This document shows, in pieces, positions 1 to 10,923 of a stretch of 64,000 nt of DNA. The notes under the pieces were generated by a model that saw nothing but the letters and a program-made list of their open reading frames with translations, ran no database searches and was not told the DNA's origin. The position numbers were made by a program, and so were the translations under genes. This DNA is from Mesorhizobium caraganae (GTDB taxonomy: Bacteria; Pseudomonadota; Alphaproteobacteria; Rhizobiales; Rhizobiaceae): contig NZ_JAFCGY010000020.1 of assembly GCF_016836705.1 (NCBI RefSeq), positions 42,859 through 106,858 of the forward strand. Direction: 5' to 3'. Each line of letters starts with the position of its first letter. The first letter of the stretch is position 1.

Positions 1-134
1 AAGGTGCCGGTTCTGGGTGATTGAACGGGGACTTTTGCGGGCCTGCCCGCTTGTTTTTGGGACCGATGCCGATCGAATGCCGGCCTTCCGGCGCTGATCG
101 AAAGAACATCGGCCGCATGTTGGAGGTGGCAAAC

Positions 135-1004
135 GTGAACGAGCCCTTCAGTTTCGGCGCGCCGGAACGTCGGCGCTTTGCCATGCAGTTCGGTTACGAC
201 ATGCGGCCCTCCTTCTGGCAGGGGGTGCGCACGAATTCGCATCTGGTGATCGCCGCGGTCGGCACCGCAGCGCTGCTTGGCGTGGCGGGTATCGCGCTTT
301 GGCTGGCATTGCCGGCGAGTGACCGGCAAGCGGTTGCCAGCACCCAGCAGAGCGTTCCGACCATTCCGGTCAAGACAACGAAGATCGCCCCCGTCACGCC
401 CGCGACGACAGTTGCCGCGGTGGCGGCGCCGCAAACGGCGCGCAAGGGCGACGCGGTTTCGCCCAAGGTCGCTGCCAGCGAGGCCGCGATACCGGCACTG
501 TCGGCCAATGATCCGCGCTGGACTGCGCCGCAATCGAACAGCGACGCTGAAGCCACGCCGTCCGATCAGGCCGCGACCGAGCAGGCAGCCGCCAAACCAA
601 CAGGTGCGGCAGCTTATGAGGAACCGTCGGCGCAGAGCGATGCCACGACGCAGTTGTCCAAGGTTGCTGCACCAGACGCCGCCGCGAAAGACGGGCACAC
701 CGACGGCGCCGAAACCGCCGCCATCCCGACGCCGAAGCCGCAACTGCCGGACGCGCAATCTTCCGCCGCCACGGACGATACACAGGCCAAGACCAAGCCA
801 CAGAATGTGGCAGCTGCTGCCGGCACCGGACGTATTCTCAGGACCGTGACAATGCGCACCGGCCCGCAGAAAAACGCTGCCGCCATGGGAACCGTGCCCG
901 CCAAGTCATCGGTGCAGGTGGTGAGCTGCAAGAAATGGTGCCAGATCGTCTACAACGGCAAGCGCGGCTGGGTTTACAAGAGCTACATCAAGACCGGGGC
1001 GTGA
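135..1004 (+). CDS. SH3-domain protein with one membrane anchor
   Basis: About 289 residues. A hydrophobic segment at roughly residues 37-59 is followed by a long Ala/Pro/Thr/Gln-rich low-complexity stretch, and the last 60 residues form a bacterial SH3 domain (MRTGP, WCQIVYNGKRGWVYKSYI). The order suggests a short cytoplasmic N-terminus, a single membrane pass, and a periplasmic spacer that presents the SH3 domain, a fold often used to bind cell-wall peptides. The GTG start at 135 is chosen because GGAGGT lies five to seven bases upstream; the frame stays open back to 21, so a longer form (TTG 21 or ATG 117) is possible. The next gene downstream faces it, so it looks monocistronic. Wall binding is inferred from the family. 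Confidence 0.75.
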   Translation: MNEPFSFGAPERRRFAMQFGYDMRPSFWQGVRTNSHLVIAAVGTAALLGVAGIALWLALPASDRQAVASTQQSVPTIPVKTTKIAPVTPATTVAAVAAPQTARKGDAVSPKVAASEAAIPALSANDPRWTAPQSNSDAEATPSDQAATEQAAAKPTGAAAYEEPSAQSDATTQLSKVAAPDAAAKDGHTDGAETAAIPTPKPQLPDAQSSAATDDTQAKTKPQNVAAAAGTGRILRTVTMRTGPQKNAAAMGTVPAKSSVQVVSCKKWCQIVYNGKRGWVYKSYIKTGA

Positions 1005-1052
1005 GACAACGACGTCGTCGACGCTGCCCGGGACCAAGCCGCTAGATTTTGG

Positions 1053-2348
1053 TCAGCCACCGAGCAACCATCTGAAACGGTGTCTTCTGCGGGCAAGTTT
1101 GCGCTTTGCCAGGAAATCCGAGTGCTCCTCGAACGGCACCTCATACAGGCCGCACATTTGGCAGCTTTCTGACTTGCCGCATACTGGAATCCAGCATTTC
1201 ACATCGTGCGTCCAGGCGAGCGCGATCCTTTCCAGATGAAGGTTGGACGAACTTTTCAGCAGAATTAATTCTCCCGGGACTGCCGTCTGTTTGATATGAT
1301 CCGAAACTTCCTTGGCACTGCGGAGCTCGATGAAACGGCCGCTGTCGCGGTCGACCTGGCTGGCGCGCGAGCGATGCGCATTGTCGCCCGTGTAGATGAC
1401 CTCATCGGCGATTTCGCGCGCGATCTTGTAGGCGGTGCCGTATTTCCTCGACGAGCCGGCGTAGTCGGATATCTGCCCAAGCACAATGCGCTTACTAGAG
1501 GCCTTGGCCTTTGCAATCATCTCCAGGGCAATGTTGATCGAATGCCAGGGCGCTTTGGCGGTATCGACCAGGAATTGCGGACCTGCTTGTACCGCTTGCA
1601 CGGTGGAGCGGTTGGGTAACGGTTCAAACGATGCCACTTGCCCAGCAATCTTCTCTGGCGAGACGCCAAGTTCCAAGGCGGCGGCCACCGCGGCTGCAGT
1701 CGGCAGCCAGAACTGCTCGCCGGGAAAAGGCGCATGAATATTCAGGCTGCCACCGCGCCAATGAAGGGTGAACCGCAGCAATTCCGGATACGCGGCATAC
1801 ACGTCACTCACGCGGTAGTCTGCCTCGTCGGATCGGCCAAAGGTCGCAATCCGGCACTTCGCGCCAGATGCCATACCGAGCACCAGTGGGTCATCGCAAT
1901 TGAGAACCGCAAGTCCATCGGGTTGGAGTGCATCGACCAGCGCCCGCTTCTCTGCCGCCACGGCGTCCAGAGTCCTGAACTTGCCGAAGTGCTCCAGCCG
2001 GACCATCGTAACCACCGCCACGTCCGGCTTCAGCATCTGCGCCATGGCGCTGATCGTGCCAAAGTCGGAAGCGCCGGCTTCGAAAACGACGTAGTCGACT
2101 TTGCCGGCCTTCCTCAGGCGCTTGTAAAGCGTTCGAATGAGCGCAGGCATTGTGTTGGCTTGGGCCTGTAGATGCACCTTGCCTTGCGCGCCCAGTATGT
2201 GTGCAAGCAGGCTGGTGGATGTGGATTTGCCGGAGCTGCCGGTAATGCCGATGAACGTCGCCTTGTTACGCGCTCGCACCCAGCGCGCCTGCAGCCGTCG
2301 CAGCGCCCACCCCAAGTCCTTGCGAATTTTCAGGAATTCCAGTTTCAC
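1053..2348 (-). CDS. Mur-ligase-like protein with cysteine tail, copy A
   Basis: 431 residues of the Mur ligase superfamily, closest in layout to MurF. A P-loop GITGSSGKST lies at residues 34-43, followed by the central ATPase domain (VTMVRLEHFGKF, NCDDP) and a C-terminal ligase-type domain (FLVDTAKAP, GDNAHRS, LLKSSSNLHLE). The usual MurF D-x-YNANP motif is replaced by DTAKAP, so the substrate may not be the cell-wall precursor. The tail carries four cysteines at 385, 390, 396 and 399 (CX4CX5CX2C), then a very basic end. Such a cluster is not normal for Mur ligases and looks metal-binding. The paralogue at 2435-3730 lies 86 bp upstream in the same orientation. ATP-dependent amide ligation is the family reaction; the actual substrates are unknown. 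Confidence 0.8.
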   Translation of the reverse strand: MKLEFLKIRKDLGWALRRLQARWVRARNKATFIGITGSSGKSTSTSLLAHILGAQGKVHLQAQANTMPALIRTLYKRLRKAGKVDYVVFEAGASDFGTISAMAQMLKPDVAVVTMVRLEHFGKFRTLDAVAAEKRALVDALQPDGLAVLNCDDPLVLGMASGAKCRIATFGRSDEADYRVSDVYAAYPELLRFTLHWRGGSLNIHAPFPGEQFWLPTAAAVAAALELGVSPEKIAGQVASFEPLPNRSTVQAVQAGPQFLVDTAKAPWHSINIALEMIAKAKASSKRIVLGQISDYAGSSRKYGTAYKIAREIADEVIYTGDNAHRSRASQVDRDSGRFIELRSAKEVSDHIKQTAVPGELILLKSSSNLHLERIALAWTHDVKCWIPVCGKSESCQMCGLYEVPFEEHSDFLAKRKLARRRHRFRWLLGG

Positions 2349-2434
2349 AACCCGCCGGTTTTTAGCCCTGCCTTATATGCGTCGTGCCGAGTTCCCGAGT
2401 CAAACGGAGCGCTGGCGTGCTCGGGCCAAAAACT

Positions 2435-3730
2435 TTAGCGACTGATGAGCCGCAGCAGTCTGTGCTTGCGGCGCTTCAATTTTTTCTGCGCCACAAACTC
2501 GCGGTGCTGCTCAAACGGCACTTCGTAGAGACCGCATTGCTCGCACCCCTCGGTTTTGCCGCACACCGAAACCCAGCACTGGACGTTGTGGGTCCAGGCA
2601 AGCGCGACACGCTCGAGGTGAAGGCTGGATGAGCTCTTAATCAGGATCAGTTCGTCCGGCTGCGCGGTTTGCGCGACGTAGTCCGACACCTCCTTTGCCG
2701 TGCGCAGTTCGATGAAGCGGCCGCTATCGCGATCAGACTGGCTTGCCCTGGAGCGATGGGCGTGATCGCCGGCATAGATCACCTGGTCTGCGATCTCGCG
2801 TGCGCTGCTGTAGGCGTAGGCATACTTGCTGTTCGAGCCGGTAAAATCCGATAGCTGGCCAAGAACGATGCGTTTTCGCCCGAATGTGGATCTGGCTACC
2901 ATGTCGAAAGCAAGGGTCAGAGAATGCCAGGGCGCTTTCGCGGCATCCACGATGAAGTGGGGGCCGCCAGCGGGGGCGAGCACCTGGCCGCGGTTCTCCA
3001 GGGGCTGGAACGTCGCGGTCCTGTCCTTTACGATCTGCGCAGGTACTCCCAGTTCAAGAGCTGTTGCCGCAGCCGCCACCGTCGGCAGCCAGAAATGCGC
3101 ACCGGGGAACGGCGTCTCGATATTGAGCACACCGCCGCGCCAGTGGAGCGAGAATCGCAATCGCCTGGGATAGGCGGCCTCGATATCGCTGACGCGATAA
3201 TCCGCCTGCTCCGATGTGCCGAATGTGACGGCGCGGCAATCGCTCACCAAGGCCATGCCCAGCACATGCGGGTCATCGGCATAGAGCATTGCGAAGCCGC
3301 CCGGCTCCAGCGCCGCGACCAGTGCGCTCTTTTCATGCGCGACGTTTTCCAGAGTCTTGAAACTGGCACGATGCTCCAGCCGGACCATTGTGACAACAGC
3401 CACATCAGGGCGAAGCAACTCGGCCATCGGCTTCATTGTACCCGGACCGAACGCAGCCGCCTCGAAGACGACGTAGTCGGTTTTGCCGCTCTTCCTCATT
3501 CGCCTGGATAGCGTCGAGACCAACAGCTTCATCGTGTTGGCCAGAACCTGCGTATAGACCGAACCGTGGCCCGCCAGGATATGGCCAAGCAGGCTTCCCG
3601 CCGTCGTCTTGCCGGAACTTCCGGTAATGCCGATGAACGTCGCCTTGCTTCGCGCCCGCGCACGCCTGGCCAGGTAAAGCCGCAGCCGCCATCCCAGATC
3701 GTTGCGTGCCTTCGGCTGCTTGATCTTCAT
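2435..3730 (-). CDS. Mur-ligase-like protein with cysteine tail, copy B
   Basis: 431 residues, the same length as its downstream neighbour and alignable with it from end to end, so the two arose by tandem duplication. It has the P-loop GITGSSGKTT (residues 34-43), the conserved VTMVRLEH block, the IVDAAKAPWHS and GDHAHRSRAS motifs, and the same four-cysteine tail at identical positions (385, 390, 396, 399) followed by a Lys/Arg-rich end. The gene is probably first in a two-gene transcript. Divergence between the copies is spread over the whole length, while the P-loop, the HRSRAS region and the cysteines are kept, which argues that both are functional. The substrate is unknown; MurF itself should be elsewhere in the genome. 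Confidence 0.8.
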   Translation of the reverse strand: MKIKQPKARNDLGWRLRLYLARRARARSKATFIGITGSSGKTTAGSLLGHILAGHGSVYTQVLANTMKLLVSTLSRRMRKSGKTDYVVFEAAAFGPGTMKPMAELLRPDVAVVTMVRLEHRASFKTLENVAHEKSALVAALEPGGFAMLYADDPHVLGMALVSDCRAVTFGTSEQADYRVSDIEAAYPRRLRFSLHWRGGVLNIETPFPGAHFWLPTVAAAATALELGVPAQIVKDRTATFQPLENRGQVLAPAGGPHFIVDAAKAPWHSLTLAFDMVARSTFGRKRIVLGQLSDFTGSNSKYAYAYSSAREIADQVIYAGDHAHRSRASQSDRDSGRFIELRTAKEVSDYVAQTAQPDELILIKSSSSLHLERVALAWTHNVQCWVSVCGKTEGCEQCGLYEVPFEQHREFVAQKKLKRRKHRLLRLISR

Positions 3731-3912
3731 CTCCCATCAACACCAATGGCCGATCCGTTATGCCTTTCGGTGGATCGCGAAGTCAAACTGGGGCCTGGCG
3801 TGACGGCGTCAACTGTTCGTTCCTTGGCCGGCCGGCGAACCGATGCGAACTCTTCCTGACGTTGCTCTATCTGCCACGCATTGCGAACAGAGAGGTACTT
3901 CCCTCAAATTGC

Positions 3913-4674
3913 TTAGATGCAGCGGCCGCCATCGACCTCCAGCGCCACGCCGGTGATGAAGGCGGCTTCGTCAGATGCGAGCCACAGCGCGGCGTTGGCG
4001 ATATCGAGCGGCGTCGACAGCCGACCGAGCGGGATCGAGGCGCGGAACTTCTCGCGGATTTCGGGCGTGTCGGCGCCCATGAATTTCTCCAGCATGGCGG
4101 TTTCGCCGGCGACAGGGCAGAGACAGTTGACACGGATGTTCTTGGGCGCGAGTTCGACCGCCATCGACTTGGTGGCGGTGATCGCCCAGCCTTTCGAGGC
4201 ATTGTACCAGGTGAGGCCCGGCCGCGGCCGCAGACCTGCGGTCGAAGCCGTGTTCAGGATGACGCCGCCGCCCTGCCGCTCCATGATCGGCACCACGGCA
4301 AGCGCGGCATGGTAGATCGCCTTCATGTTGACTGATGTGATCAGGTCGAAGGTCGCCTCGTCGACGTCGAGCATGTCGCCATTGCGATGGGTATAGCCGG
4401 CATTGTTGACCATGATGTCGATGCGGCCGAAGGCGTTTTTTGCCGCATAGACCATCTCGTCGAATTCGGAACGCTGCGAAACGTCGGTCTGGGTCCAGAT
4501 CGCGGCCTCGCCGATGTCGGCGGCGACACGCTCCGCGCCCTTGGCGTTGAGGTCGGCGACGACGACCTTGGCACCCTCTTCGGCAAAGCGCCTAGCCATG
4601 CCTTCGCCGAAGCCCGCTGCCGCACCGGTGATGACGGCGACCTTGTTTTCCAGACGCATGCTTTTCCTGCTCAT
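3913..4674 (-). CDS. SDR-family NAD(H)-dependent oxidoreductase
   Basis: 253-residue classical short-chain dehydrogenase. The cofactor motif TGAAAGFGEG is at residues 16-25, an acidic residue ends beta-2 (VVVADLN; favours NAD over NADP), NNAG is present, and the catalytic pair lies in WYNASKG (Tyr-x3-Lys). The end, DGGRCI, is typical of the glucose-dehydrogenase/3-oxoacyl reductase branch. The start at 4674 is supported by GAGGTGA eight bases upstream; a further 80 codons are open upstream but lack SDR homology and a ribosome site. It is divergent from zwf, so the two may share a control region. The substrate cannot be read from the sequence. Confidence 0.85.
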   Translation of the reverse strand: MSRKSMRLENKVAVITGAAAGFGEGMARRFAEEGAKVVVADLNAKGAERVAADIGEAAIWTQTDVSQRSEFDEMVYAAKNAFGRIDIMVNNAGYTHRNGDMLDVDEATFDLITSVNMKAIYHAALAVVPIMERQGGGVILNTASTAGLRPRPGLTWYNASKGWAITATKSMAVELAPKNIRVNCLCPVAGETAMLEKFMGADTPEIREKFRASIPLGRLSTPLDIANAALWLASDEAAFITGVALEVDGGRCI

Positions 4675-4865
4675 TCCAAGATCACCTCGCAAGCGCATTT
4701 CTCTCTTTGTTTTGATGCATGTCGACCTCTCAAAACCGGGGCCACTTTTGAGCGACGTGCATTGGCTTTCGTCACATTCCCGCTCTATGTTGCAGGTGCG
4801 AAAGCCCCCCGGGACCATAGCTTGACGAAAAGCCTCCGGGTGGCAGCCAGTGTCAAGGCACATTT

Positions 4866-4894
4866 GGACCGAATCAATATGCAGTGATCGGTCC
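4866..4894. promoter_or_regulatory. Dyad in the SDR/zwf divergent region
   Basis: The 308-bp gap between the divergent SDR gene (start 4674) and zwf (start 4983) contains the inverted repeat GGACCGA (4866-4872) and TCGGTCC (4888-4894), separated by 15 bases of AT-richer sequence. It ends 88 bp before the zwf start codon, where an operator would be expected. No regulator gene is adjacent. It could be a protein-binding site or a short hairpin in the zwf leader; the sequence does not decide. Nothing else recognisable lies in this gap. Confidence 0.35.
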
Positions 4895-4982
4895 TTGATG
4901 TGACACCATGGCACTGGATAATTTAAATCGATTAGATTATATCCAGCCGCGTCACAGTGTGCGGCGTCAAAGCGGACAGACC

Positions 4983-6452
4983 ATGACCAGCCAGATCATC
5001 CCCGTCGATCCCTTCGACTTCATCATCTTCGGCGGCACCGGCGACCTTTCGGAACGCAAGCTCCTGCCGTCGCTCTACCATCGCCAGCGCGACCATCAGT
5101 TTTCCGAGCCGACCCGCATCATCGGCACGTCGCGCTCTAAGATGAGCGACGAGGAATTCCAGGCCTTCGCCAGCCAAGCGATTTCCGACCACGTCAAGCC
5201 GGCCGATATCGACGCCAAGGAGCTGAAGACGTTTCTGGCGCGGCTGTCCTACGTGTCGGCCGACGCGACGACGGGCGCCGGCTTCGACAAGCTGAAAAAG
5301 GCGATCGGCGACAGCGACCGCGTCCGCGCCTTTTACCTGGCGGTAGCGCCGGCGCTGTTCGGCGACATCTCGCACCAGCTGAAAGCGCACAATCTGATCA
5401 CGCCGAATTCGCGCATCGTGCTGGAAAAGCCGATCGGCCGCGACCTCGATTCGGCGCGCAAGCTCAACGACCTGGTCGGCGACGACTTCCACGAAAGCCA
5501 GATCTTCCGCATCGACCACTATCTCGGCAAGGAGACGGTGCAGAACCTGATGGCGCTGCGCTTTGCCAATGCGCTTTACGAGCCGCTGTGGAACTCGGCG
5601 CATGTCGACCATGTGCAGATCACGGTCGCCGAGACCGTCGGGCTGGAAGACCGCGTCACCTATTACGACAAGGCCGGCGCGCTGCGCGACATGGTGCAGA
5701 ACCATATGCTGCAGCTGCTTTGCCTGGTTGCCATGGAGGCGCCATCGTCGATGGATGCGGACGCCGTGCGCGACGAGAAGCTGAAGGTGCTGCGCGCGCT
5801 GAAGCGCGTCAACGGCAATGAAGCGCCCAAGCACACCGTGCGCGGCCAGTATCGTGCCGGTGCCTCGGCCGGTGGCGCCGTCAAAGGCTATGTCGACGAG
5901 CTTGGCAAGGACAGCAACACCGAGACCTTCGTCGCCATCAAAGCCGAGATCGGCAACTGGCGCTGGGCCGGCGTTCCATTTTACCTCCGAACCGGCAAGC
6001 GCTTGGCGACCCGGGTCTCTGAAATCGTCATCGAGTTCAAGCCAATCCCGCATTCGATCTTCGGCGACAGCGCCGGACCGATCTTCGCCAACCAGTTGGT
6101 CATCCGGCTGCAGCCCGACGAAGGCGTCAAACAGTTCATCATGATCAAGGATCCGGGCCCGGGCGGCATGCGGCTGCGCCAGATCCCTCTCGACATGAGC
6201 TTCGCAACATCTTTCGACGGTCGCGCGCCCGATGCCTATGAACGGCTGATCATGGATGTCGTGCGCGGCAACCAGACGCTGTTCATGCGCCGCGACGAAG
6301 TCGAGGCGGCATGGAAGTGGATCGATCCGATCCAGAACGCCTGGGAAAGCGCCAGGCAGGAAGCGCAAGGCTATACGGCCGGCACATGGGGCCCCTCGGC
6401 CTCGATTGCGCTGATCGAACGCGACGGGCGGACATGGCACGAGAGCAATTGA
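4983..6452 (+). CDS. zwf: Glucose-6-phosphate 1-dehydrogenase
   Basis: 489 residues. Oxidises glucose-6-phosphate to 6-phosphogluconolactone with NAD(P)+, the entry to the Entner-Doudoroff and oxidative pentose phosphate routes. The dinucleotide motif GGTGDLSERKL is at residues 17-27, and the substrate/catalytic signature RIDHYLGKE at 176-184. The length is normal for the family. The ATG at 4983 is preferred over the one at 4908 because the family N-terminus (a few residues before FDFIIFGGTGDL) fits it. It is the first gene of zwf-pgl-edd; its 3' end overlaps pgl by 19 bp, implying translational coupling. Confidence 0.97.
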   Translation: MTSQIIPVDPFDFIIFGGTGDLSERKLLPSLYHRQRDHQFSEPTRIIGTSRSKMSDEEFQAFASQAISDHVKPADIDAKELKTFLARLSYVSADATTGAGFDKLKKAIGDSDRVRAFYLAVAPALFGDISHQLKAHNLITPNSRIVLEKPIGRDLDSARKLNDLVGDDFHESQIFRIDHYLGKETVQNLMALRFANALYEPLWNSAHVDHVQITVAETVGLEDRVTYYDKAGALRDMVQNHMLQLLCLVAMEAPSSMDADAVRDEKLKVLRALKRVNGNEAPKHTVRGQYRAGASAGGAVKGYVDELGKDSNTETFVAIKAEIGNWRWAGVPFYLRTGKRLATRVSEIVIEFKPIPHSIFGDSAGPIFANQLVIRLQPDEGVKQFIMIKDPGPGGMRLRQIPLDMSFATSFDGRAPDAYERLIMDVVRGNQTLFMRRDEVEAAWKWIDPIQNAWESARQEAQGYTAGTWGPSASIALIERDGRTWHESN

Positions 6453-7150
6453 GCGAGCCCGCCTACAGCTGGAACGGCTTTGCCGGGCGCCAGGACCTGG
6501 CGGCAGCCCTTGCCGGCAATGTCGCGGCGCGGCTGACCAAGGCCATCGACGAACGCGGCACGGCTCTGCTTGCCGTTTCCGGCGGCACCACGCCGGCGAA
6601 ATTCTTTACAGCACTGTCGGCCATTCCGATCGCCTGGAACAAGGTGACGGTGACGCTGGTCGACGAACGGTTCGTGCCGGCCTCCTCGCCGCGCTCGAAT
6701 GCCGGGCTGGTAGCCGCCAATCTGCTGCAGAACGCGGCGGCGGCCGCGCAATTCGTGCCGATGTATCACGAGGCCGCAAGCATCGAGACTGCCGCAGCGT
6801 CCGACGACATGGCACTCAAGGCACTGGCCTGGCCGCTCGACGTCGTCGTGCTCGGCATGGGCGGCGACGGCCACACCGCGTCGTTCTTTCCTGATGCAGA
6901 TAACCTCAGCGACTTGCTCGATCCTGCTTCGCGCAGGATCGTGCTGCCGGTGCATGCACCGAGCGGCGGCGAGCCGCGGCTGACCCTATCGATGGCGCGC
7001 ATCATCGCCGCTGGCTTCATCGCGCTGCATATCGAAGGCGAGGACAAGCGCATCGCCTTCGAGTATGCGATGGGACCGGGTGCGAAGAAGCCCATTCGCA
7101 AAGTGCTCGAAGCAGCCCCCATACCAATAGAGGTGTTCTGGGCACCCTGA
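6434..7150 (+). CDS. pgl: 6-phosphogluconolactonase
   Basis: 238 residues of the DevB/Pgl family. Hydrolyses 6-phosphogluconolactone to 6-phosphogluconate. Family blocks visible are LLAVSGGTTPAKFF, the VTLVDERFVP segment, and LGMGGDGHTASFFPD, which holds the phosphate-binding glycines and the catalytic His region. The ATG at 6434 lies inside the end of zwf (19-bp overlap), the typical arrangement in rhizobial zwf-pgl-edd operons. Length is normal for the family, with no missing motif seen. Confidence 0.95.
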   Translation: MAREQLSEPAYSWNGFAGRQDLAAALAGNVAARLTKAIDERGTALLAVSGGTTPAKFFTALSAIPIAWNKVTVTLVDERFVPASSPRSNAGLVAANLLQNAAAAAQFVPMYHEAASIETAAASDDMALKALAWPLDVVVLGMGGDGHTASFFPDADNLSDLLDPASRRIVLPVHAPSGGEPRLTLSMARIIAAGFIALHIEGEDKRIAFEYAMGPGAKKPIRKVLEAAPIPIEVFWAP

Positions 7151-7215
7151 TTTTCACGAAAAGCAGCCCCGGCAAACAGTGGGAGGACGTTCTCCGGGGC
7201 TCGAAAGGACCGACC

Positions 7216-9039
<1,824 letters not shown>

Positions 9040-9057
9040 ACCATCATTTCCTGCGAT

Positions 9058-9090
9058 ATAAAAAGGGCGGCTCAAGGCCGCCCTTTTTTC
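9058..9090. terminator. Bidirectional Rho-independent terminator
   Basis: AAAAGGGCGGC, a TCAAG loop and GCCGCCCTTTTTT form a GC-rich stem with an A-run on one side and a T-run on the other. It sits between the convergent edd (ends 9039) and the VWA gene (ends 9110), so it can stop transcription from both sides. Confidence 0.9.
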
Positions 9091-9109
9091 GTTTGGGATG
9101 AAACGCCAA

Positions 9110-10774
9110 TTACGGCTGGACCGTAATCTCGATCCGTTCGCCGGCCTTGACCGTCACCGGCATTTCCTTGTCCTGGCCTTCGCCGGACATGTGGCGGACG
9201 ACAACATAGTCGCCGGCCGGAATGGTCTGCTGCCAGGTGTCGCCATAGCTCAGGCCAAGCGCCTTGCGGTTGCCCTGGATGTCCTTCTTCGACGACAGCA
9301 TCTCGATCGAATAGGCGCCCGGCGCCGACATGGCCAGCACGCCGGCATCGAGCGTCACCTTAACGTCCTGGGCGTCGCCGGCCTTGACGCTGAAAGGCTG
9401 CTCGACGGTTGCGAGGTCGAGCGCGGTGACCGCGACATAGTCATCCGGCGGCAGCCAGAACTTGCTGTCAGGGCCATAGGAATGGGCGACGTCTTCGCGC
9501 GAGCCGTCGATCTTCTTCTTGGCCTTGACGATCTGGATGCTGATGCCCGACGAGTCGGCCTTGTCGCCGCCCGCGGTGTAGTAGGCGTTGACGACGGCAT
9601 GGCCGACGCCGACGACGATGTCCTTTTCGACCGTCTGGCCGGCGGCGAGCTGGATGGTTTCGGTCACCGAGCCGCTGCCGACCGCCACCGTGATCTTCTG
9701 TTCGCCCGCCGGCACGATGATCTTGGTGTCGCCATAGTGAGTGGTGCTGCCACCCGGGAAGGCGAAGTCGACATGGGCTTCGTCGCTGATATCGGCACCC
9801 TGGTAGGCCTTTGGATGGATGAGCATGGTGCCGGCGTTCAAGGTGAAGAGCGGCTTGTAGACCTGCCCGGCCTCGATCTTGACCTTCTGTTCCACCAGGG
9901 CCTCGTCGGCGCGTGCGACGACGATATAGTCGCCCGGCTCGAGATTGGCCTCGTAGCTGTTGTACTGGGTGGTGACGGACTCGCCACGCGTGCCATCGGG
10001 CTTGGTCTTGTAGACCTCCCAGGCATTGCCATCGGTGATCGGATCGCCGCCTTCGGCCATGACCACGCTCGGTATGAAATTGAATTCGGGCTTGGCCGGT
10101 TCGGGCGCCGGTGCCGGAGCAGGCGCCGGAGCGGGTTCAGGCGCCGGTGCTGGGGCCGCGACGGTTTCGACCAGCGCTTCCTGCAGAGCCTTCTCGTCCG
10201 AAGCCTGGATGTATTTGCCGCCGGTGTTCTCGGCCAGGCATGCGATCTGCTTGCCTTCATCGGCGGTCAGGCCGAAGCCGACGACATCGGCGGTGAAGTC
10301 GACGCCCGACGCTTCCAGTTCCTTGCCCAGCGCGCACGGGTCACCTTCGCACGTTTCAAGCCCGTCGGTGATGAGAACGACGGTCGCCTTGTCCTCGGTG
10401 TATTTCAAGGCTTCAGCCGCCTGCTTGACGGCAGCGGTCAGCGGCGTCTTGCCCAAAAATTTCAGGCTGTCGGCGGCGGCCGAAATGGCACTGGCCGAGC
10501 CGGCCTGCGGCGGCACGATCAGCTCGATGTCCTCGCAGCTGCCCTTCTCGCGATGGCCATAGGCCATGAAGCCGATCTCGTCGTCGGCCGGAACCGACTG
10601 CAGCACGGTTCTGAGCGATTCGCGCGCGATTTCGAGCTTCGGCTTGCCGTCGATCTGGGCCCACATCGAGCCTGAAGCGTCAAGAATGATGATGACCTTG
10701 TTTGCGGCAAAGCCGAGCGACGTCATCGACAAAAGGAGCAGCGCCGCAGCGACGCTCCGCAAAAGTCCCGCCAT
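9110..10774 (-). CDS. Secreted von Willebrand factor A domain protein
   Basis: 554 residues. A Sec signal peptide occupies about residues 1-24. The VWA domain begins at once with an intact metal-dependent adhesion site D32-x-S34-x-S36 (DASGSMW), and a second MIDAS-type element is seen in ITDGLETCEGDP. A Pro/Ala/Glu-rich hinge around residues 215-240 leads to several beta-rich modules that repeat a pattern of YIVVARAD or YVAVTALD-like strands. The start at 10774 has AAGGAGAT just upstream. The protein should be periplasmic or exported and bind a protein partner through Mg2+/Ca2+. No operon partner is visible and the function is unknown. Confidence 0.85.
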   Translation of the reverse strand: MAGLLRSVAAALLLLSMTSLGFAANKVIIILDASGSMWAQIDGKPKLEIARESLRTVLQSVPADDEIGFMAYGHREKGSCEDIELIVPPQAGSASAISAAADSLKFLGKTPLTAAVKQAAEALKYTEDKATVVLITDGLETCEGDPCALGKELEASGVDFTADVVGFGLTADEGKQIACLAENTGGKYIQASDEKALQEALVETVAAPAPAPEPAPAPAPAPAPEPAKPEFNFIPSVVMAEGGDPITDGNAWEVYKTKPDGTRGESVTTQYNSYEANLEPGDYIVVARADEALVEQKVKIEAGQVYKPLFTLNAGTMLIHPKAYQGADISDEAHVDFAFPGGSTTHYGDTKIIVPAGEQKITVAVGSGSVTETIQLAAGQTVEKDIVVGVGHAVVNAYYTAGGDKADSSGISIQIVKAKKKIDGSREDVAHSYGPDSKFWLPPDDYVAVTALDLATVEQPFSVKAGDAQDVKVTLDAGVLAMSAPGAYSIEMLSSKKDIQGNRKALGLSYGDTWQQTIPAGDYVVVRHMSGEGQDKEMPVTVKAGERIEITVQP

Positions 10775-10923
10775 TGGAATCTCCTTGAGGCCGCCCTCTG
10801 GTCCGCGCCGGAAGCTATTTGACGGCGCGTTCGGACACAAGCCTAGAGCGTGTCACGAACGGTTGCAGTGTAACAGGATCGGCCCCGGGCCAAGGCCTGT
10901 TCTGAGGCTGGCTCAGCACCGCA

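Noticed and set aside
3913..4914. Longer SDR protein starting at 4914
   Set aside because: The extra 80 residues run across the zwf control region and lack homology; the start at 4674 has a ribosome site and a family-like N-terminus.
4932..6440. 502-codon open frame opposite zwf on the minus strand
   Set aside because: It mirrors zwf codons in a GC-rich gene, has no recognisable domain and no ribosome site; zwf on the other strand is certain.
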